Of a stretch of 64,000 nt of DNA, positions 26,601 to 40,700 are shown piece after piece. Position numbers and translations under genes: made by a program. Below the pieces are notes generated by a model. It had not been told where the DNA came from, searched no databases, and saw only the letters and a program-made list of their open reading frames with translations. This stretch comes from Diphasiastrum complanatum (lineage: Eukaryota > Streptophyta > Lycopodiopsida > Lycopodiales > Lycopodiaceae), in NCBI GenBank assembly GCA_029204225.1, contig CM055096.1, positions 74,183,919-74,247,918 on the forward strand. Reading direction: 5' to 3'. Position 1 is the stretch's first letter; the number at the start of each line of letters is the position of its first letter.

Positions 26601-29600
26601 ATGTGTCACGTTGACCGGTCAACCCTTCCTACTTTTTAGGAGGTCAGTCCAGCAGACTCTCATGAGACCCAGTACCCCCTTGGCCATCTCGGATTTACTC
26701 ACTATAACAGATATTTACATTGCAATTTACAATTGTCTCCACATGTCGGTGACTTGGCCATTTACAATTTAATACATACAATTTACCATTTACATTTACA
26801 TGTGACAGGAATGCCACTAAATGGACTACTTTCCAACATTCCCGAGATTGGTCCAGTGTCGCCGAACGAAGTCTGTTTTTTAAACCCTTTGTTCCGTCCT
26901 GTGCTACACGCAGAGACGAACCTACAGGATTAAATCGGGCTCCAAACGGCTTAGTACTCACAGAGAAACGTGTGCCCGAACCAAAAACCCTAAACGTAGT
27001 CCTGGGATTCTAGGCCCGTAGAGCCAGAAATTGGTCGGATTCAGTAAAAAACGGTCAGAACTTCGAGCGGGAGGTGTCCACAGGTTCGTGGGCTCGACAC
27101 AAACCCACAGGACCATTTGCAGCTCAATTCTGCCGTCGTTTGTCAAGAAACGCCCTTTCTGTCGGGGGGATTGCCACTAAATGGACTATTGTCCAACATT
27201 CCCAAGAATTGGTCCATGCACCTCCTCACAGGTGTTGTCCCAACAGGAATAAACAGGAATATGAGCCTTAAGAAACTGTCATCTCATATTAACCATTCTC
27301 TTCATCACCCTTATAATGCTTCAAAGTCCACTCGATTAGGGTTTGTTGCTCCTTTCATCGCCTTTGGATCTTTCACAATAACAATCCATGAATCGTCTTT
27401 GTTCATACTCTTTGTTCATAGATGATTGCTTTTCTCGCTTATTCCATTATGTTCTCTGGTGGTTTTGATGTTGTTGACATAGTAGGAACCGCATCTTTTT
27501 CGCTTTCACTTTTTCTTATTTTCTTTGCAAGAACAAGATCATTGACGTAGGGTTATCAATTCCCTTTCGGTGATGTCTAGCTGGTTCAATATTCTCTGAT
27601 CCGCTTTGAATTTAGTGCTTGAGTCTAGCAAGAGTAAGACACACAAGTACTATTTCAGTATTTCTTGCTCGCAAACTTGAATGGGAGATAATTAGAACGG
27701 GACTGAAATTCTCCTTCCGTAGCTTCCTTCGGGTCCTTATTTATTTTCCAATTGAAATAGTTAGAACAACTACTCGTGCGGTGAAATTGAACATTCAACA
27801 ATTCTAACATAATCTGGTGACGTAATTTTCACTCGGTTTTGGCCAATTTTGTTCAATGACCGTTTACCTACACATACATACACATAGACATACATATACA
27901 TACATACGTGTATGTGTATGTGTATCTTAGGAGTAATTGACAATGCATCTTAAGTTGAGAATAGGTAGAGACATTATTTCCTGACCTAAAAAATCCTACA
28001 GGTGTTTGGGCATGCCAATTTTTGGCAAAAATTGCCAGTTCCATTCTTGGACTTTGTCGACTTTCCCCAACACTGATGCTAAGAATTCTCATAAAGTTAA
28101 ACGTACTTTCAGCTTTTAGAGCATCCTAAAACTTGATTTTGGACAAACAACAATTACGAAGATGTGAGATGGGGAGGCTTTAAACGTGAAGCGCTCAAGG
28201 TGTTGTGAGGCTTGGGTTGTTGAAAAAGGATGTAAACAAATGGTAGACTGGGAGCCAAGGAAGATGCTGAAGATGTTCGTCTATAGATTCCTCTAGGGAA
28301 GAGGAATCTCAATGTCATCCTCTGTATTAGCATCATCCACTGAGGCAATATCCGCCGGAGCAACATATGTATGGTCACTATCCAATAATAAGGTTGTATT
28401 CCATGATTGGTATGTGTACATGGGGCCTTTTCGATGAAATAGAGGTGTGTGTGCTCCAATTGTGTTTGGCTCCCAACTTGCATGAAAATCAATCGCCATC
28501 AAATTCACCCAATCTAAGTTTGTAGCTATTGAATCTATGGGATAGCTGCCTGTCCCAATGTCGTGACGAGTTGAGGAGTAATCCAGAGGCTGCAGTGAGA
28601 GACCAGGTTGCATGTATTGGTTTTATGGGGAGGGGGAACATACAAGAAACAAGTTTAGGTGAGAGAGGGGTAAAGGTTTACAAGGGGGGTAACATTTTAA
28701 GAACACGGTTAATACCTAGATCCTAACCCTAATGATGTCTACAACCTAACCCTAATGCCTAATGCCTAATGCCTGACCCTAGTGCGCGCATGCACACACA
28801 CACAGCCTAGGCCTAAAGCCTAAAGTTACAGCCTAATCCAAATTCGTAATGCCCAAGGTCTAAAGCCCAAAGCCGAATGGGGGAACTACTTTCCAACATC
28901 CCCGAGAACTGATCCACTGTCAACAAACGGAGTCCATTTTGCAGGAAGTCTGTTTTGTCCTGTGCTGCACGCCGAGACGAATCTACAGGACTAAATTGGG
29001 CTCCAAACGGTTCAGTACTCACAGCGAAACGTGCGTCCGAACCAGAAACCCTAAACGCAGTTCTGAGATTCTAGGCCCATCGAGCCAGAAATTGGTCGGA
29101 TTCAGTTCAAAACAATTAGAACCTCGTACATGAGATGTCCACAGGTTCGTGGGCTCGACACGAACCCACGAGACCATTTGGAGCTCAAAACCGACGCAGT
29201 TTGTCCAGAAACGCCCTTTCTACCGGGGGGGAATGCCACTAAATGGACTACTTTTCAGCATCCCCGAGAACCGGTCCAGTGTCGGCAAACGGAGTCCGTT
29301 TTTTAGACGGTCTGTTCTGTCCTGTCCTGCATGCCGAGACGAACCCACAGGACTAAACCAAGCTCCAAACCATTCAGTACTCACAGCAAAACATGCGTCC
29401 GAACCGGAAACCCTAAACGCAATCCTGGGAATCTAGGCCCATCAAGCCAAGAATTGGTCGGATTCAATAAAAAACGGTCAAAACTTTGGACGGGAGGTGT
29501 TCACAGGTTCATGGGCTCGACACGAACCCACAGGAGCATTTGCAGCTCAATTCTGACGCCGTTTGTCCGAGAACGACCTTTTTGTCGGGGGAAACTGTTA

Positions 29601-32600
29601 CGAGCTCGTAACCAGTGCCGAACCCTAGGGAACACAGATAGGTCAGATACCACAGTCAGGGTCGTGTCCAGTGTACATGACCAACAGGGCAAGACAGTGT
29701 GAGTAGTGTGCCCCAGCACGGTCCATAGCCATGGCGGGCCTAACACAGCCTAGGGACCCTGTCAGCAGGATAGGGCCCCCAGTTGGGTCCCGACGTGCAG
29801 TCGGCCACGTCAGTGCCACGTGGCCGACACTTGGCAGTAGCATGCTACCAGTCCTCACACTGGGCTAGGAGGGGCTTACTCTATATCAGGGAGTAGGCAA
29901 GGTTGGGTGGATCAGTTAGTGTTTGCCCTACTGTGGTGTTAGGATCTATTACACTGGTATCAGAGCCATCTCCATCCTAGGGAGTTCAGGACAGCAGTAG
30001 AGAAAGCTATCAGAAGATAGGAAAGATTTCTCAGATTCTCAGGAAAGAATTGAGGAGGAAAATCGCTGTAGGAACAGCTTTCAAATCCTTGAAATTTGCT
30101 GGGAATTTACAGTTGTTTGAGGCACAATCCCTTGTAGAAGCTCAGCGCTGAAAAATCAGGGATTTACCCTTGATTTTTATGTATCAGTTGTGGATTTTTG
30201 AGCACATTTTAAATAGAAAACGTGGAGCAGGTCCAGCGCTGCCAAATTGGGTGGAAACTTCGAATTTGGAGTGAAATTTTCTGGAATTTGGAGCGGATCT
30301 GAGACAGAATCGTGGGTGCAGGTCCAGCGCTGAAGGTGTTGCTAGAAAATCAGATTTTGAGAGGGATTTTGGGTCTCAAAGTAAGCAAAACCAAGTAGCA
30401 ACACTCCTAGTCAGGCAGCGAGGAAGGTCTTTGGCAGAAACCACAAGTTTGCAACTGTTTTTGGGTCCTAAAACGGGAATTTTGGAGCAAAAAGTATACA
30501 CCTCAGACAGCGAGGGAAGGGGCCAAGACGATCAGAAGTTTGTTTCTTTTTCTTGGTACCTTGATCTCTGATTTTTCCGGACAGCAGATCTGAAAGCAGT
30601 GGAGGAAGAGCTGAAAGGGCTTTTCTTGATTCTCTCTGTGGAAGTACAGTTCTCAGAAAGAGCTAAGTTTTCTTTCCCTCCTTGTACAGTTGTAAATTAG
30701 TCTTTTAGACTTTTTTTCCTTCAGAAGTTAAGGTAGCTCTCTTTCAGTTCCGAAGATGACCACTCCTCAGGGACCTGATCAACCCCCGGAGAGAGGCTTC
30801 GACGAACTTGAAACAGAAGCCTTGGCTTACAGAAAAGGGAAGGAACCCATGGAAGTAGAAGAACAGGAACAGTTCGCCGAAGAACTCGACGAACTGGTTA
30901 CCAAGGAGCAGTTCCTCCAATTGGTAACAGAAGTGGATGAACTGAAGTTGGCATTAGCCAATTTCAAGTCCAGTGTGGACGACTCGTTCGCTGAACTCAA
31001 AAACTTGATTTTGAGTTCCGCGAAAGGAAGCCTTCCCTCCACTTCTCAGTTATCCCCTTCTCCACTTCCATCAGTTTCGGGTGAGACTTTACGGTCTCAC
31101 CCCAGTGTTTTTAAAGATTTAAAGCCTCCTACTTTTAATGGGGAAGAGAAGGATAGAAATGCAGATATTCTACAAACCTTCCTCAGCAAATGGAAGAACA
31201 TTCATGCTCTTAAACAGACCCCTGACCATTTGCAAGCAATTGAGGCCAGTCTTTCTTTAGGGCCTATGGCCTATAAGTGGTGGTTAAATCTCCAGGAGAC
31301 TGGGCAGACTCCCCGGTCATGGAAAGCTTTTGAAGAAGCTTTCCTAAGAGAATTTCTACCAGAAAATGAACTGGATAGAGCCTGGGAAGCCTAGGAAAGA
31401 ATAGTAATGGATAAATCCCTCATCCAATATATCTCACAGTATCGAGAAGCAATTTTAAAGATTAAAAATATGGATGACTATCAGAAAATCAGGGGATTTG
31501 TCCGTGGCCTCAAAGATGAATATAAAGTAGAGGTCCAGAGAAACTCGCCTACTACCCTTGAGCAAGCTCTCAGATATGCTCAAATCTATGATGATTCAGT
31601 GGGTAGGAAGAGAGCGAGACAGCAACCACTTTCTGAGCAGCTTCCTCAGAAAGACTTTCAATTTAAAAAGAAATTTTTAAAAAGAAAGAAAGAAGATAAA
31701 TTTAAAGGTGAAGCTCCTCAGAAACGCCCTTCACTCATACAGCCCTTAAAACCAGATGATTTTGAGAAAGCCAAACAAGAACGTTTGTGCTTTGTGTGTA
31801 TGGGCAAGGGACACACAGTCAGACAGTGTCCCAAGGGGCCTTTCACTAAAAAAGATAAAAAACAAGTTCATCTTGTTCAGACTGTATGTTTCCCCAGTAA
31901 CTCGGCAGCTTCCGAGATTAAAGTGTATCATGAAGATCATGAACACTGTTGCCAGCTGACCTCTGCAATGCTAGCGAGACCCTTCAGCTTTGGGCCGCAT
32001 GACCTAGTACGTATGCATGGGAAAGTTGGTAACCAGTCAGTAAGAGTCATGGTTGATGATGGGGCAACCCATAATTTCATCAACCACACCCTGGTTAAAA
32101 AGCTTAAACTACCAGAAGTACCTAGTCAGCATAGGTACATAGTTTCATTAGCTAAGGGTGAAGATAAAAAAATATGGGAAACTATGGTAAGTAAGTTAAA
32201 TCTTGGTATTCAGGCGTACCAAGATGAAATAAACTTTCAGATAATGCACCTGGATCGAACAGACATTGTTCTCGGGAGAGATTGGCTCTACAGTTTAGGA
32301 CCTTCCCTCCACAGAAACTATCAGGAGAACACCCTCAGCTTTCAGCATAAAGGCCGAGAGATCCAGTTGCATGGGGAGCATCATGTCCCCAACAGCCCTA
32401 TGGTCTGCAGTTCAGTCTAATACCCTGTTTCTAAACCTTCGTATCGGGTCAGCCGAACAGAGGATGAAGAAATAACTAGGCAGTTAACAGACTATCTTGG
32501 GAAAGGCCAAATTCAGACCAGTAGTTCACCATGGGCCTCACCAGTCCTATTGGTGAAAAAGAAGGAGGGGTCTATGCATCTTTGCGTAGATTACAGAGCC

Positions 32601-35600
32601 CTCAATAAAGTCACAATTAAGAATAAATACCCTATGCCTCGGGCAGACGAGTTGTTTGATCAACTCGACGGGGCTAAGTTTTTCAGTAAAATAGACCTTA
32701 GATCGGGATATCATCAAGTCCGTATAAAATCGGAAGATGTCTCAAAAACAGCCTTTAGGACTCGTCACGGTCATTATGAGTTTAAGGTGATGCCATTTGG
32801 GCTCACAAATGCTCCAGCTACCTTTATGACCTTGATGAACAGTGTCCTCAGACCATACTTGGGTAAATTTGTAGTCGTATTTTTAGATGACATCCTCGTT
32901 TACAGCAAAACCAGGAAGGAGCATCTAAAACACCTCAGAAAGGTGTTTCGACTGCTCAGAAAGCATAAGCTTTATGCTAAACAATCCAAGTGTGAATTCT
33001 TCGTTGAAGAAGTAGCACATTTGGGTCACATTATCTCTTCAGATGGGATTAAGATGGACCCAAATAAGGTTAAAGCCATACTCAGTTGGCTGAGACCTCA
33101 GAATATTTTGGAACTTCAAATCTTTCTTGGTCTGGCGGGATATTACAGACGATTTGTCAAGGAATATGCTCAGATAGAAGTCCCTATGACAAATCTTCTT
33201 AAGGGGAAGGGAAAGGAGTTCATTTGGGAGTCTGCACAACAGGAGAGCTTTGATGCTCTCAAAACAGCCTTAGCTACAGCACCAGTCTTAAAAGTCGTCG
33301 ACCCCAATCAGCCATTTGTGGTCGAAACAGATGCTAGCGACTTTGCAGTAGGCGCTGTGCTAACTCAGGGTGGACGACCAGTTGCGTTCGAGAGTAAAAA
33401 ACTCGAGCCAGCTCAGACTAGGTACAGTGCCTATGAAAAGGAACTCTTTTCTATAGTCCATGCCCTTAAGACTTGGAGGCATTATTTGTATGGTGCCAAC
33501 TTTGAGGTCCTGACAGACCATGAGAGTCTCAGATACCTTTGCAATCAACCTGAGCTTAGAGGTCGGAAAGCTCGTTGGGCAGAGTTGATGCAAGAGTTTG
33601 ACATGTCTATCAGATATAGGCGTGGAAAATTCAATACAGTAGCAGATGCCCTTAGCAGAATGCCTATGATAAACGAGCTGAGTTTTACTCAGATTCGTAA
33701 TGAGTTACTCGAGTCCTTGAGAGGGAAATGCCAGCATGATGCATTCTTCTCTATTATCTGGAACGCGGTCCAGAACAGACAGTTACAGACTCCAGAACCA
33801 GTTCCCGGGGCTGGTGCCAGTTCATCCAAGAATACGGTAGCTTCCGTTGAGGATGATGATGAGTCCGAGTATACGTCATCAGATGACGTTGAGGATTCTG
33901 AGCCTGTACTACCCAAGCAAACCCCAGTGGTTGAGGGTCAGTTGACTCAAGGATTCAAATGGAAACAGTATTCCATTCAGGATGAGTACTTGCTCTATAG
34001 AGATAGAGTATGTGTCCCCAATTCAGAGGATTATAGGCAGCAGGTCCTATATGAATGTCATGACAATCCTAGCGCGGGACACCCAGGCATACAGAAGACC
34101 TATGAGCTTCTTCGTAGGCAATTTTTCTGGCCCAGTATGAAACAGGACGTCCACCAGTATGTAACTAGTTGCCAGAAATGTCAAGTAAATAAAGCAGAGC
34201 GTTACAGGAGGGTTGTTGCATCCCTTAGAAATACCAGCTGGGAGTATCTCCATGGATTTTATAGTAGGCCTGCCTAGAACCCAAAAGGGTAATGACGCTA
34301 TATGGGTCACAGTTGACCGTCTGACCAAAATGGCTCATTTTATTCCGACCAAAACAACCGTTAGAGCTCCAGAGTTAGCGAGGTTGTTTGTAGACGGGCT
34401 ATTTAAATTGTACGGTCTACCTTCCGGCATAGTCAACGACCGGGACAGTAAGTTTACTGGAAATTTTTGGAGGGCAGTATTCCATCATCTCCATACTAAA
34501 CTTAATATGAGTACCACCGACCATCCACAGACGGACGGTCAAACAGAAAGGGTAAATCAAGTGCTGGAGGATATGCTTCGTGCATACGTCAGCAAGAGGC
34601 AGACTAATTGGGAGGAGTATCTCTCGATATTAGAGTTTGCTTACAACATTTAAACAAGAAAAAGTTGAAGCAGCCAGAAACTTTTTAGAAGACCTAAACC
34701 AGATGATAGAACATGCTAAGCGTAGCATTAGACAATCCCAGGATCGAGCCAGGCATTATGCAGATCCATACAGACGGGATGTGCAGTTCTCCACTGGTGA
34801 GAAATTCTACTTGAGAGTCCCAGTTGACTCTAAAACCCTCAAATCAGGAGTGTGTGCTAAGTTGTCTCCAAGGTATTGTGGTCCCTTTACCATCAGTAGG
34901 AGACTAGGCGAGGTCACCTATGAACTAGAACTCCCACACAGCAGTAAGGTTTTTCCAGTTTTTCATGTAAGTCAGTTACGAAAAGCCTTAACCAGATCAG
35001 ATAATCTGGAAGGGGACAGTGTTCTAGTTCTCCCATTGGATCCTCAACAACCTCCACATGAACCAGAGGAAATTCTTGATAGTAGAGAGACGCAGACTCG
35101 TCATACTCTATACCGAGAATATCTGGTTAAGTGGAATGATCAGCCTGTTGAGAATGCCACTTGGGAAAGAGGCAGCGTCCTTCGCAAGATTTTTCCAGAC
35201 TTTGTCTTAGAGGACCAAGACGGTTCTTAAGGGGGAGGGAGTGTTACGAGCTCGTAACCAGTGCCGACCCTAGGGAACACAGATAGGTCAGATACCACAG
35301 TCAGGGTCGTGTCCAGTGTACATGACCAACAGGGCAAGACAGTGTGAGTAGTGTGCCCCAGCACGGTCCATAGCCATGGCGGGCCTAACACAGCCTAGGG
35401 ACCCTGTCAGCAGGATAGGGCCCCCAGTTGGGTCCCGACGTGCAGTCGGCCACGTCAGTGCCACGTGGCCGACACTTGGCAGTAGCATGCTACCAGTCCT
35501 CACACTGGGCTAGGAGGGGCTTACTCTGTATCAGGGAGTAGGCAAGGTTGGGTGGATCAATTAGTGTTTGCCCTACTGTGGTGTTAGGATCTATTACAGA

Positions 35601-37665
35601 AACGCCACGAAATGGACTTCTTTTAGCATCCCTGAGAACCGGTCTTGTGTCGCCAAACGAAGTATGTTTTTGATACCGTCTGTTCCGGCCTGTGCTGCAC
35701 GCCGATACGAACCTACAACACTAAATTGGGCTCCAAATGGTTTAGTACTCACAGCAAAACGTGCGTCCAAACTAGAAACCCTAGACATAGTGCTGGGATT
35801 CTAGGCCCGTCAAGCCAGGAATTGGTCGGATTCAGTAAAAAACGGTCAAAAATTTGGACGGGAGGTGTCCACAGGTTTGTGGGCTCGACACGAATCCACA
35901 GGACCATTTGCAGCTCAATTCGGACGCCGTTTGTCCGGAAACGCCCTTTCAGTCGGGGGGGATGCACTAAATGGGCTACTTTCCAACATCCCCGACAACT
36001 GGTCCAATGTTGCCGAACGAAGTCCGTTTTTCAGACCGTCTGTTCCGTCTTGTGTTGCACGCCAAGACGAATCCACATGACTAAACCGGGCTCCAAACAG
36101 TTCAGTACTCACAGCGAAACGTGCGTCCGAACCAAAGACCCTAAACGTAGTTTTGGGATTCTAGGCCCGTCGAGCCAAGAATTGGTTGGATTCAATAAAA
36201 CAGTTGGAACCTCGGACAGGAGATGTCCACAGGTTCGTGGGCTCGACACGAACCCACAGGACCATTTGCAGCTCAATTCCGACACTGTTTATTTGAAAAC
36301 GCCCTTTCTGCCAGGGGGAATGCCACTAAATGGACTACTTTTCAGCATCCTAAACCAGGCTCCAAACCATTCAGTACTCACAGCAAAACATGTGTCCGAA
36401 CCAGAAACCCTAAACGCAATCCTGGGAATCTAGGCCCATCAAGCCAGGACTTGGTCGGATTCAGTAAAAAACGGTCTGACCTTCGAACAGGAGGTGTCCG
36501 CAGGTTCGTGGGCTCAACACGAATCCACTGGACCATTTGCAGCTCAATTTCGACGCCGTTTGTTTGGAAACGCCCTTTCTGTCGAGGGGAATGCCACTAA
36601 ATGGACTAATTTCCAACATTATCGAAAATTGGTCCAGTGTCGCCGAACGAAGTTCATTTCTCAGATCGAAGAATCGAATTTTTCCAATGACTCAAATTTT
36701 TTGAACGACTTGAAATTTTGTGATGACTCGAATTTTTCCGATCTCGAATTTTTGGAACGACTTGATTTTTTTTTCTGGAAAGACTCAAATTTTTCCAATA
36801 GATCAAATTTTTCAAAAGGATCGAATTTTTCCAATGACTTGAATATTTCAAAGACTCGAATTTTTTTCAAAGACTCGAATTTTTCTAAAAGATCAAATGA
36901 CTCAAATTTTTCCTAAGGATCGAATTTTTCGAAAGAATCGAATTTTTCAAATGACTTGAATTTTTCTAAAAGCTCGAATTTTTCCGAAGACTCGAATTTT
37001 TCGAAAGACTCAAATTTTTCCGAAGATTTGAATTTCTTCGAAGACTCGAATTTTTTGAATGACTCGAATTTTCGAAAAACTCGAATTTTTTCAATGGATC
37101 GAAATTTTCAAAAGGATCGAAATTTTCCAATGACTCAAATTTTTCCAATGACTCAAATTTTTCTAAAGGATCGAATTTTTCAAATGACTCGAAGAATTTT
37201 TCAAACGACTCGATTTTTTCCTAAGGATCGAATTTTTCGAAAGACTCAAATTTTTCTAATGACTCGAATTTTTGGAAAGACTCGAATTTTTCCGAAGACT
37301 CGAATTTTTCTGAAGACTCGAAATTTTCCAAAGGATCGAACTTTTCCAAATACTCGAATTTTTCCGAAGGATCGAACAATCAACTCAAATTTTTCTAAAG
37401 GATCGAAGGACCCTTTGTACTGTGAAGTTGAATTTTTAAAAGACTCGAATTTTTTCAAAGACGAATTTTTCCAAAGACTCGAATTTTTTTCCCAAAGACA
37501 AGAATTTTTTCGAAGACTCGAAGTTTTCTGAAGGCTCAAATTTTTTCAAAGATTCGAATTTTAGATATTCGAGATGCAAGATGTGCGAGATCAACCATCA
37601 TCTAAATCAACCGCCGCCACCTAGATCGGCCTCCATTGCCCGTCAACGAAGGGCACTCTTTACTA

Positions 37666-37706
<41 letters not shown>

Positions 37707-40700
37707 AACTCATATCACCTCTACTTGAAGACCAAAAAGAAGTTGTTAGCTGCTCACTTCAATTTAACCCAATAATCATGTTAGCCAGATTTTCTAGAAG
37801 CTTCAGATATTTCAATGTGTCAAACGCACACTGACAACTCCATGCTAAAACGTCATTCGGGTATAATAATCTGTATGCAACTACATAGCATCCAATTCAC
37901 AAGTAATTTACTGAAAGAATCACCTTAAGAAAATACGAGGAGAACAAGGTCAACTGCAGAGGTAGAATCAAAATATAGGATCTAATGGCTAACCATATTC
38001 TTCAACAAGTAGGAATTTGGTGCAATTATTCAATGCAGCATTACCTTCACTGCTGAAGATAAATTTAACTATGAATTCAGCATGAAGCCAGGTGAACCCC
38101 AATAGAGTCTCAATCAGGCTATCCTGAAACTTATTCACAGATAGGACATCAATATGTCAAAAACTAAATGTATGCTTCTCCAACTACAAGATCTAAGCTC
38201 AATCTAAGGGTTCCTGATAAAGGATATTGCAACTCCATATATCAGCCAGTAGTAGATTCAAAATGTGCCACCGAATTCAACGTAAATCTCCTATAGAGTG
38301 CATATTTCTTACGGCATATTCAAGCTCCTTTCTTAATGATGAGGCAATTGCCCGGATCAGAAATCTGCGAACAGTATGAATTGCATCTGGATCTGCAACT
38401 GTCATCAAATCCACAAGTTCACTTTCTGCGGGAAGAGTGATTGCTTTTGTCACAAACTCCTGCAAAACAGAGGACTCCTTTTAACCACCACAAAATGCAA
38501 AAAACTGAAAAGAAAAATAGCCCTTACTAATCACTGAAGTCTACCTTGTCTAGAAGAGGATCACAAAGTATGCTGCGTAAGCCTTCAATATAGGCACTGT
38601 CAACTGATAGTTTTCCCCCTTGCTGTAATTGTTCAATAAGGTTAAGCATAAGTTTTCTACCCATTATTTGGGCAGCTTCCCATCTGCCACAAGCCAGCGA
38701 GACCTTGTCATTTTCCATGCTAACCAGGACTCTAATACATTACACATAATTGGTCTTATGCACAGCCAGTATTGAAGTAAGACATATGTGAGTTCTTTAG
38801 GAAATCTTGGACTGAACTTGATCATCTACAAGGTTTTCGTTAGCACTCACCGGTTAAACTCATCAGAATCATGTGCGAGAAGGAAAAGCAAGTCATCATC
38901 TGTAATATCAGGTTGCAATAGACGCACTGGTGCACTAAAATTACGGAGGAGGGAGGCCACAGGCTTTTCAGGAATATTTACAAATGTAAATTCCTGTTCA
39001 GCCTGCAAGACAGCCACAAAACACATTAGAGTAGAATTTGCATCATGAGATTACTCAGACTACCTTCAAGGACTGCGTCTGGGGGAACGGTTTATTCGAT
39101 TGTTTTGAAAAGATTCTAACTGCGACTAACTGGAAGCGAAACTGCCTCATTTCTCTTATATGTAATAGTGCAACGTGAATTCACAGTAGTGAGGACCTTT
39201 TCCACACGAAGAATAGCTGTAGTAACAGCTTGTCCAGAGGCATCTGTCAAGGAAAGAGGTAACTCCCCATCAAGCACATCTGAAAGAGGCATGTCATGTC
39301 CTTTTGAGTTAAGTAATCCAACAGCCAGTGGTATTAGCATGGGTTCTTTCAAAGGCTGCCCTGGTGTTGGAGGTATTTCCTGTCTGATGGTCCAAAAACC
39401 TTCTAGTTAATTCAAAGCTTCAAACAAGAAAAGGACGAAATGTAAAATCCTATTTCAAGCCAACTTTTCAGGTTACAATAAACTGGCCAATTCCAAGGAT
39501 CACTAACATGAAAGACTTGAGCAACTGATCATTCGGCTGGAATAATTATTCAAGGCGTGATACAAGCAGTTACCTGCATTTCAAAGTAAAACAACGTGTA
39601 TCAGGATTGTAGGCAGTTGTTACTGTTAATAAGGGAGTTCCAGCTTGAGAATACCTGAAAAAACAGCTGCATTGTTAATAAAAAGGTGATTCAATTACAA
39701 TGTACCAGCATGCACATAGACACCAAATGTCCATATCCAATAGAATTTTTATGTAAGCTGTAATAACAAATTCCATTCCTCAATCATTCTTGTACAAGAC
39801 AAGATGTTAAACACCACAAATATTCACAGCACAGCACACATATAGGAAAAGTTGGCAGAAAAACCAGAGCAAAAATGATGACATATCAGCCTCATTTGCA
39901 TCACGCATAGCAGCAAAAAAATCTTCGCAAGCTACTGCTTGGCCATCATGTCTTTCAAAATACAGGTCCATTCCCTGCATCATGCATGGCAAAGGCAAAT
40001 CACAGAGGCACTCCAATCTACTCCCTATGACTAACCTAAGTAGTATTTACCATGTTCAGCTAGAAAAAGTTGATTTGTGTATGTGAAAACTTGCAGCTTT
40101 GGAAAAGAACATAGTCAAAAGAACCAACCTTGCGAAACCCTTGCTTGCCTAGAAGAGTTTGATACATTCGAACAACCTCCGCACCCTGTAGTTGCAGCAC
40201 CACTTAGAACTTACATGTAAACCTGCTTCGACCATTCATCATGGCAAGTGAAAAAGTGAAGCAAAGCAATTACCTTTTCATAGACCTGTAGAGAATGAAA
40301 TTTTCCCGCAGTCCAGGCCCCCATATCAAGTTCCAGACAGAAAAGTCAACCCAAACCACAGTTCAATTAGAACTTTCAAGATATGCAAACAAATCAATCT
40401 TCAATAATGTAAGCATGGACTAGTCACGAGCAAGTTGAGTACACTTAAAGAGTTTACAATTTGACCATAGCTACTGTAGGTTTACAGAAAAGTTAGTGAA
40501 CAAAAAATGGAAACATTCAGAACTTTACCGTTACTGTGATTGTCAAATGACGAGTTCACCCACGATGCCAAATATCCAGCATAAGACAATAACAGCATGC
40601 AAACAATTTGCAACATGGTAAGTGATACAACCAAAATGTCATTGTGCTCTAGCAAATGCTCCATTTCAAAGAAACATGAAATTGTCGTGAAGAATTTAGA

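Larger units (their letters stand above)
29596..35598 (+). mobile_element. Complete Ty3/gypsy chromovirus (element 3) with target duplication
   Basis: 5' LTR 29596-29953, primer site, gag-pol, chromodomain, polypurine tract and 3' LTR 35242-35598. GAAAC at 29591-29595 is repeated at 35599-35603, a perfect 5-bp target duplication. The LTRs (358 and 357 bp) differ at about three positions, so the insertion is recent. Stops and a frameshift in gag and pol, and a small loss after integrase, make this copy non-autonomous. It lies in intron 24, antisense to the host gene, inside a satellite monomer. Confidence 0.95.

Noticed and set aside
28740-28830. Short CCTAA-type repeats as an interstitial telomere
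   Set aside because: Units are CCTAATGCCTAATG and similar, not the plant CCCTAAA. Only 8983-9005 and traces nearby qualify.
35645-36433. 262-codon ORF in the satellite
   Set aside because: The same frame recurs monomer by monomer with changes that ignore codon position. No protein family is seen.
36956-37531. 191-codon ORF rich in Asn-Phe-Ser
   Set aside because: It is the GACTCGAATTTTTCC minisatellite read through. The opposite strand is equally open.
39185-39196. Extension of exon 21 by four codons to the GTGAAT donor
   Set aside because: It is in frame, but it adds VLTT where homologues have no residues. The shorter end at 39197 fits better despite a weak donor, and both remain possible.
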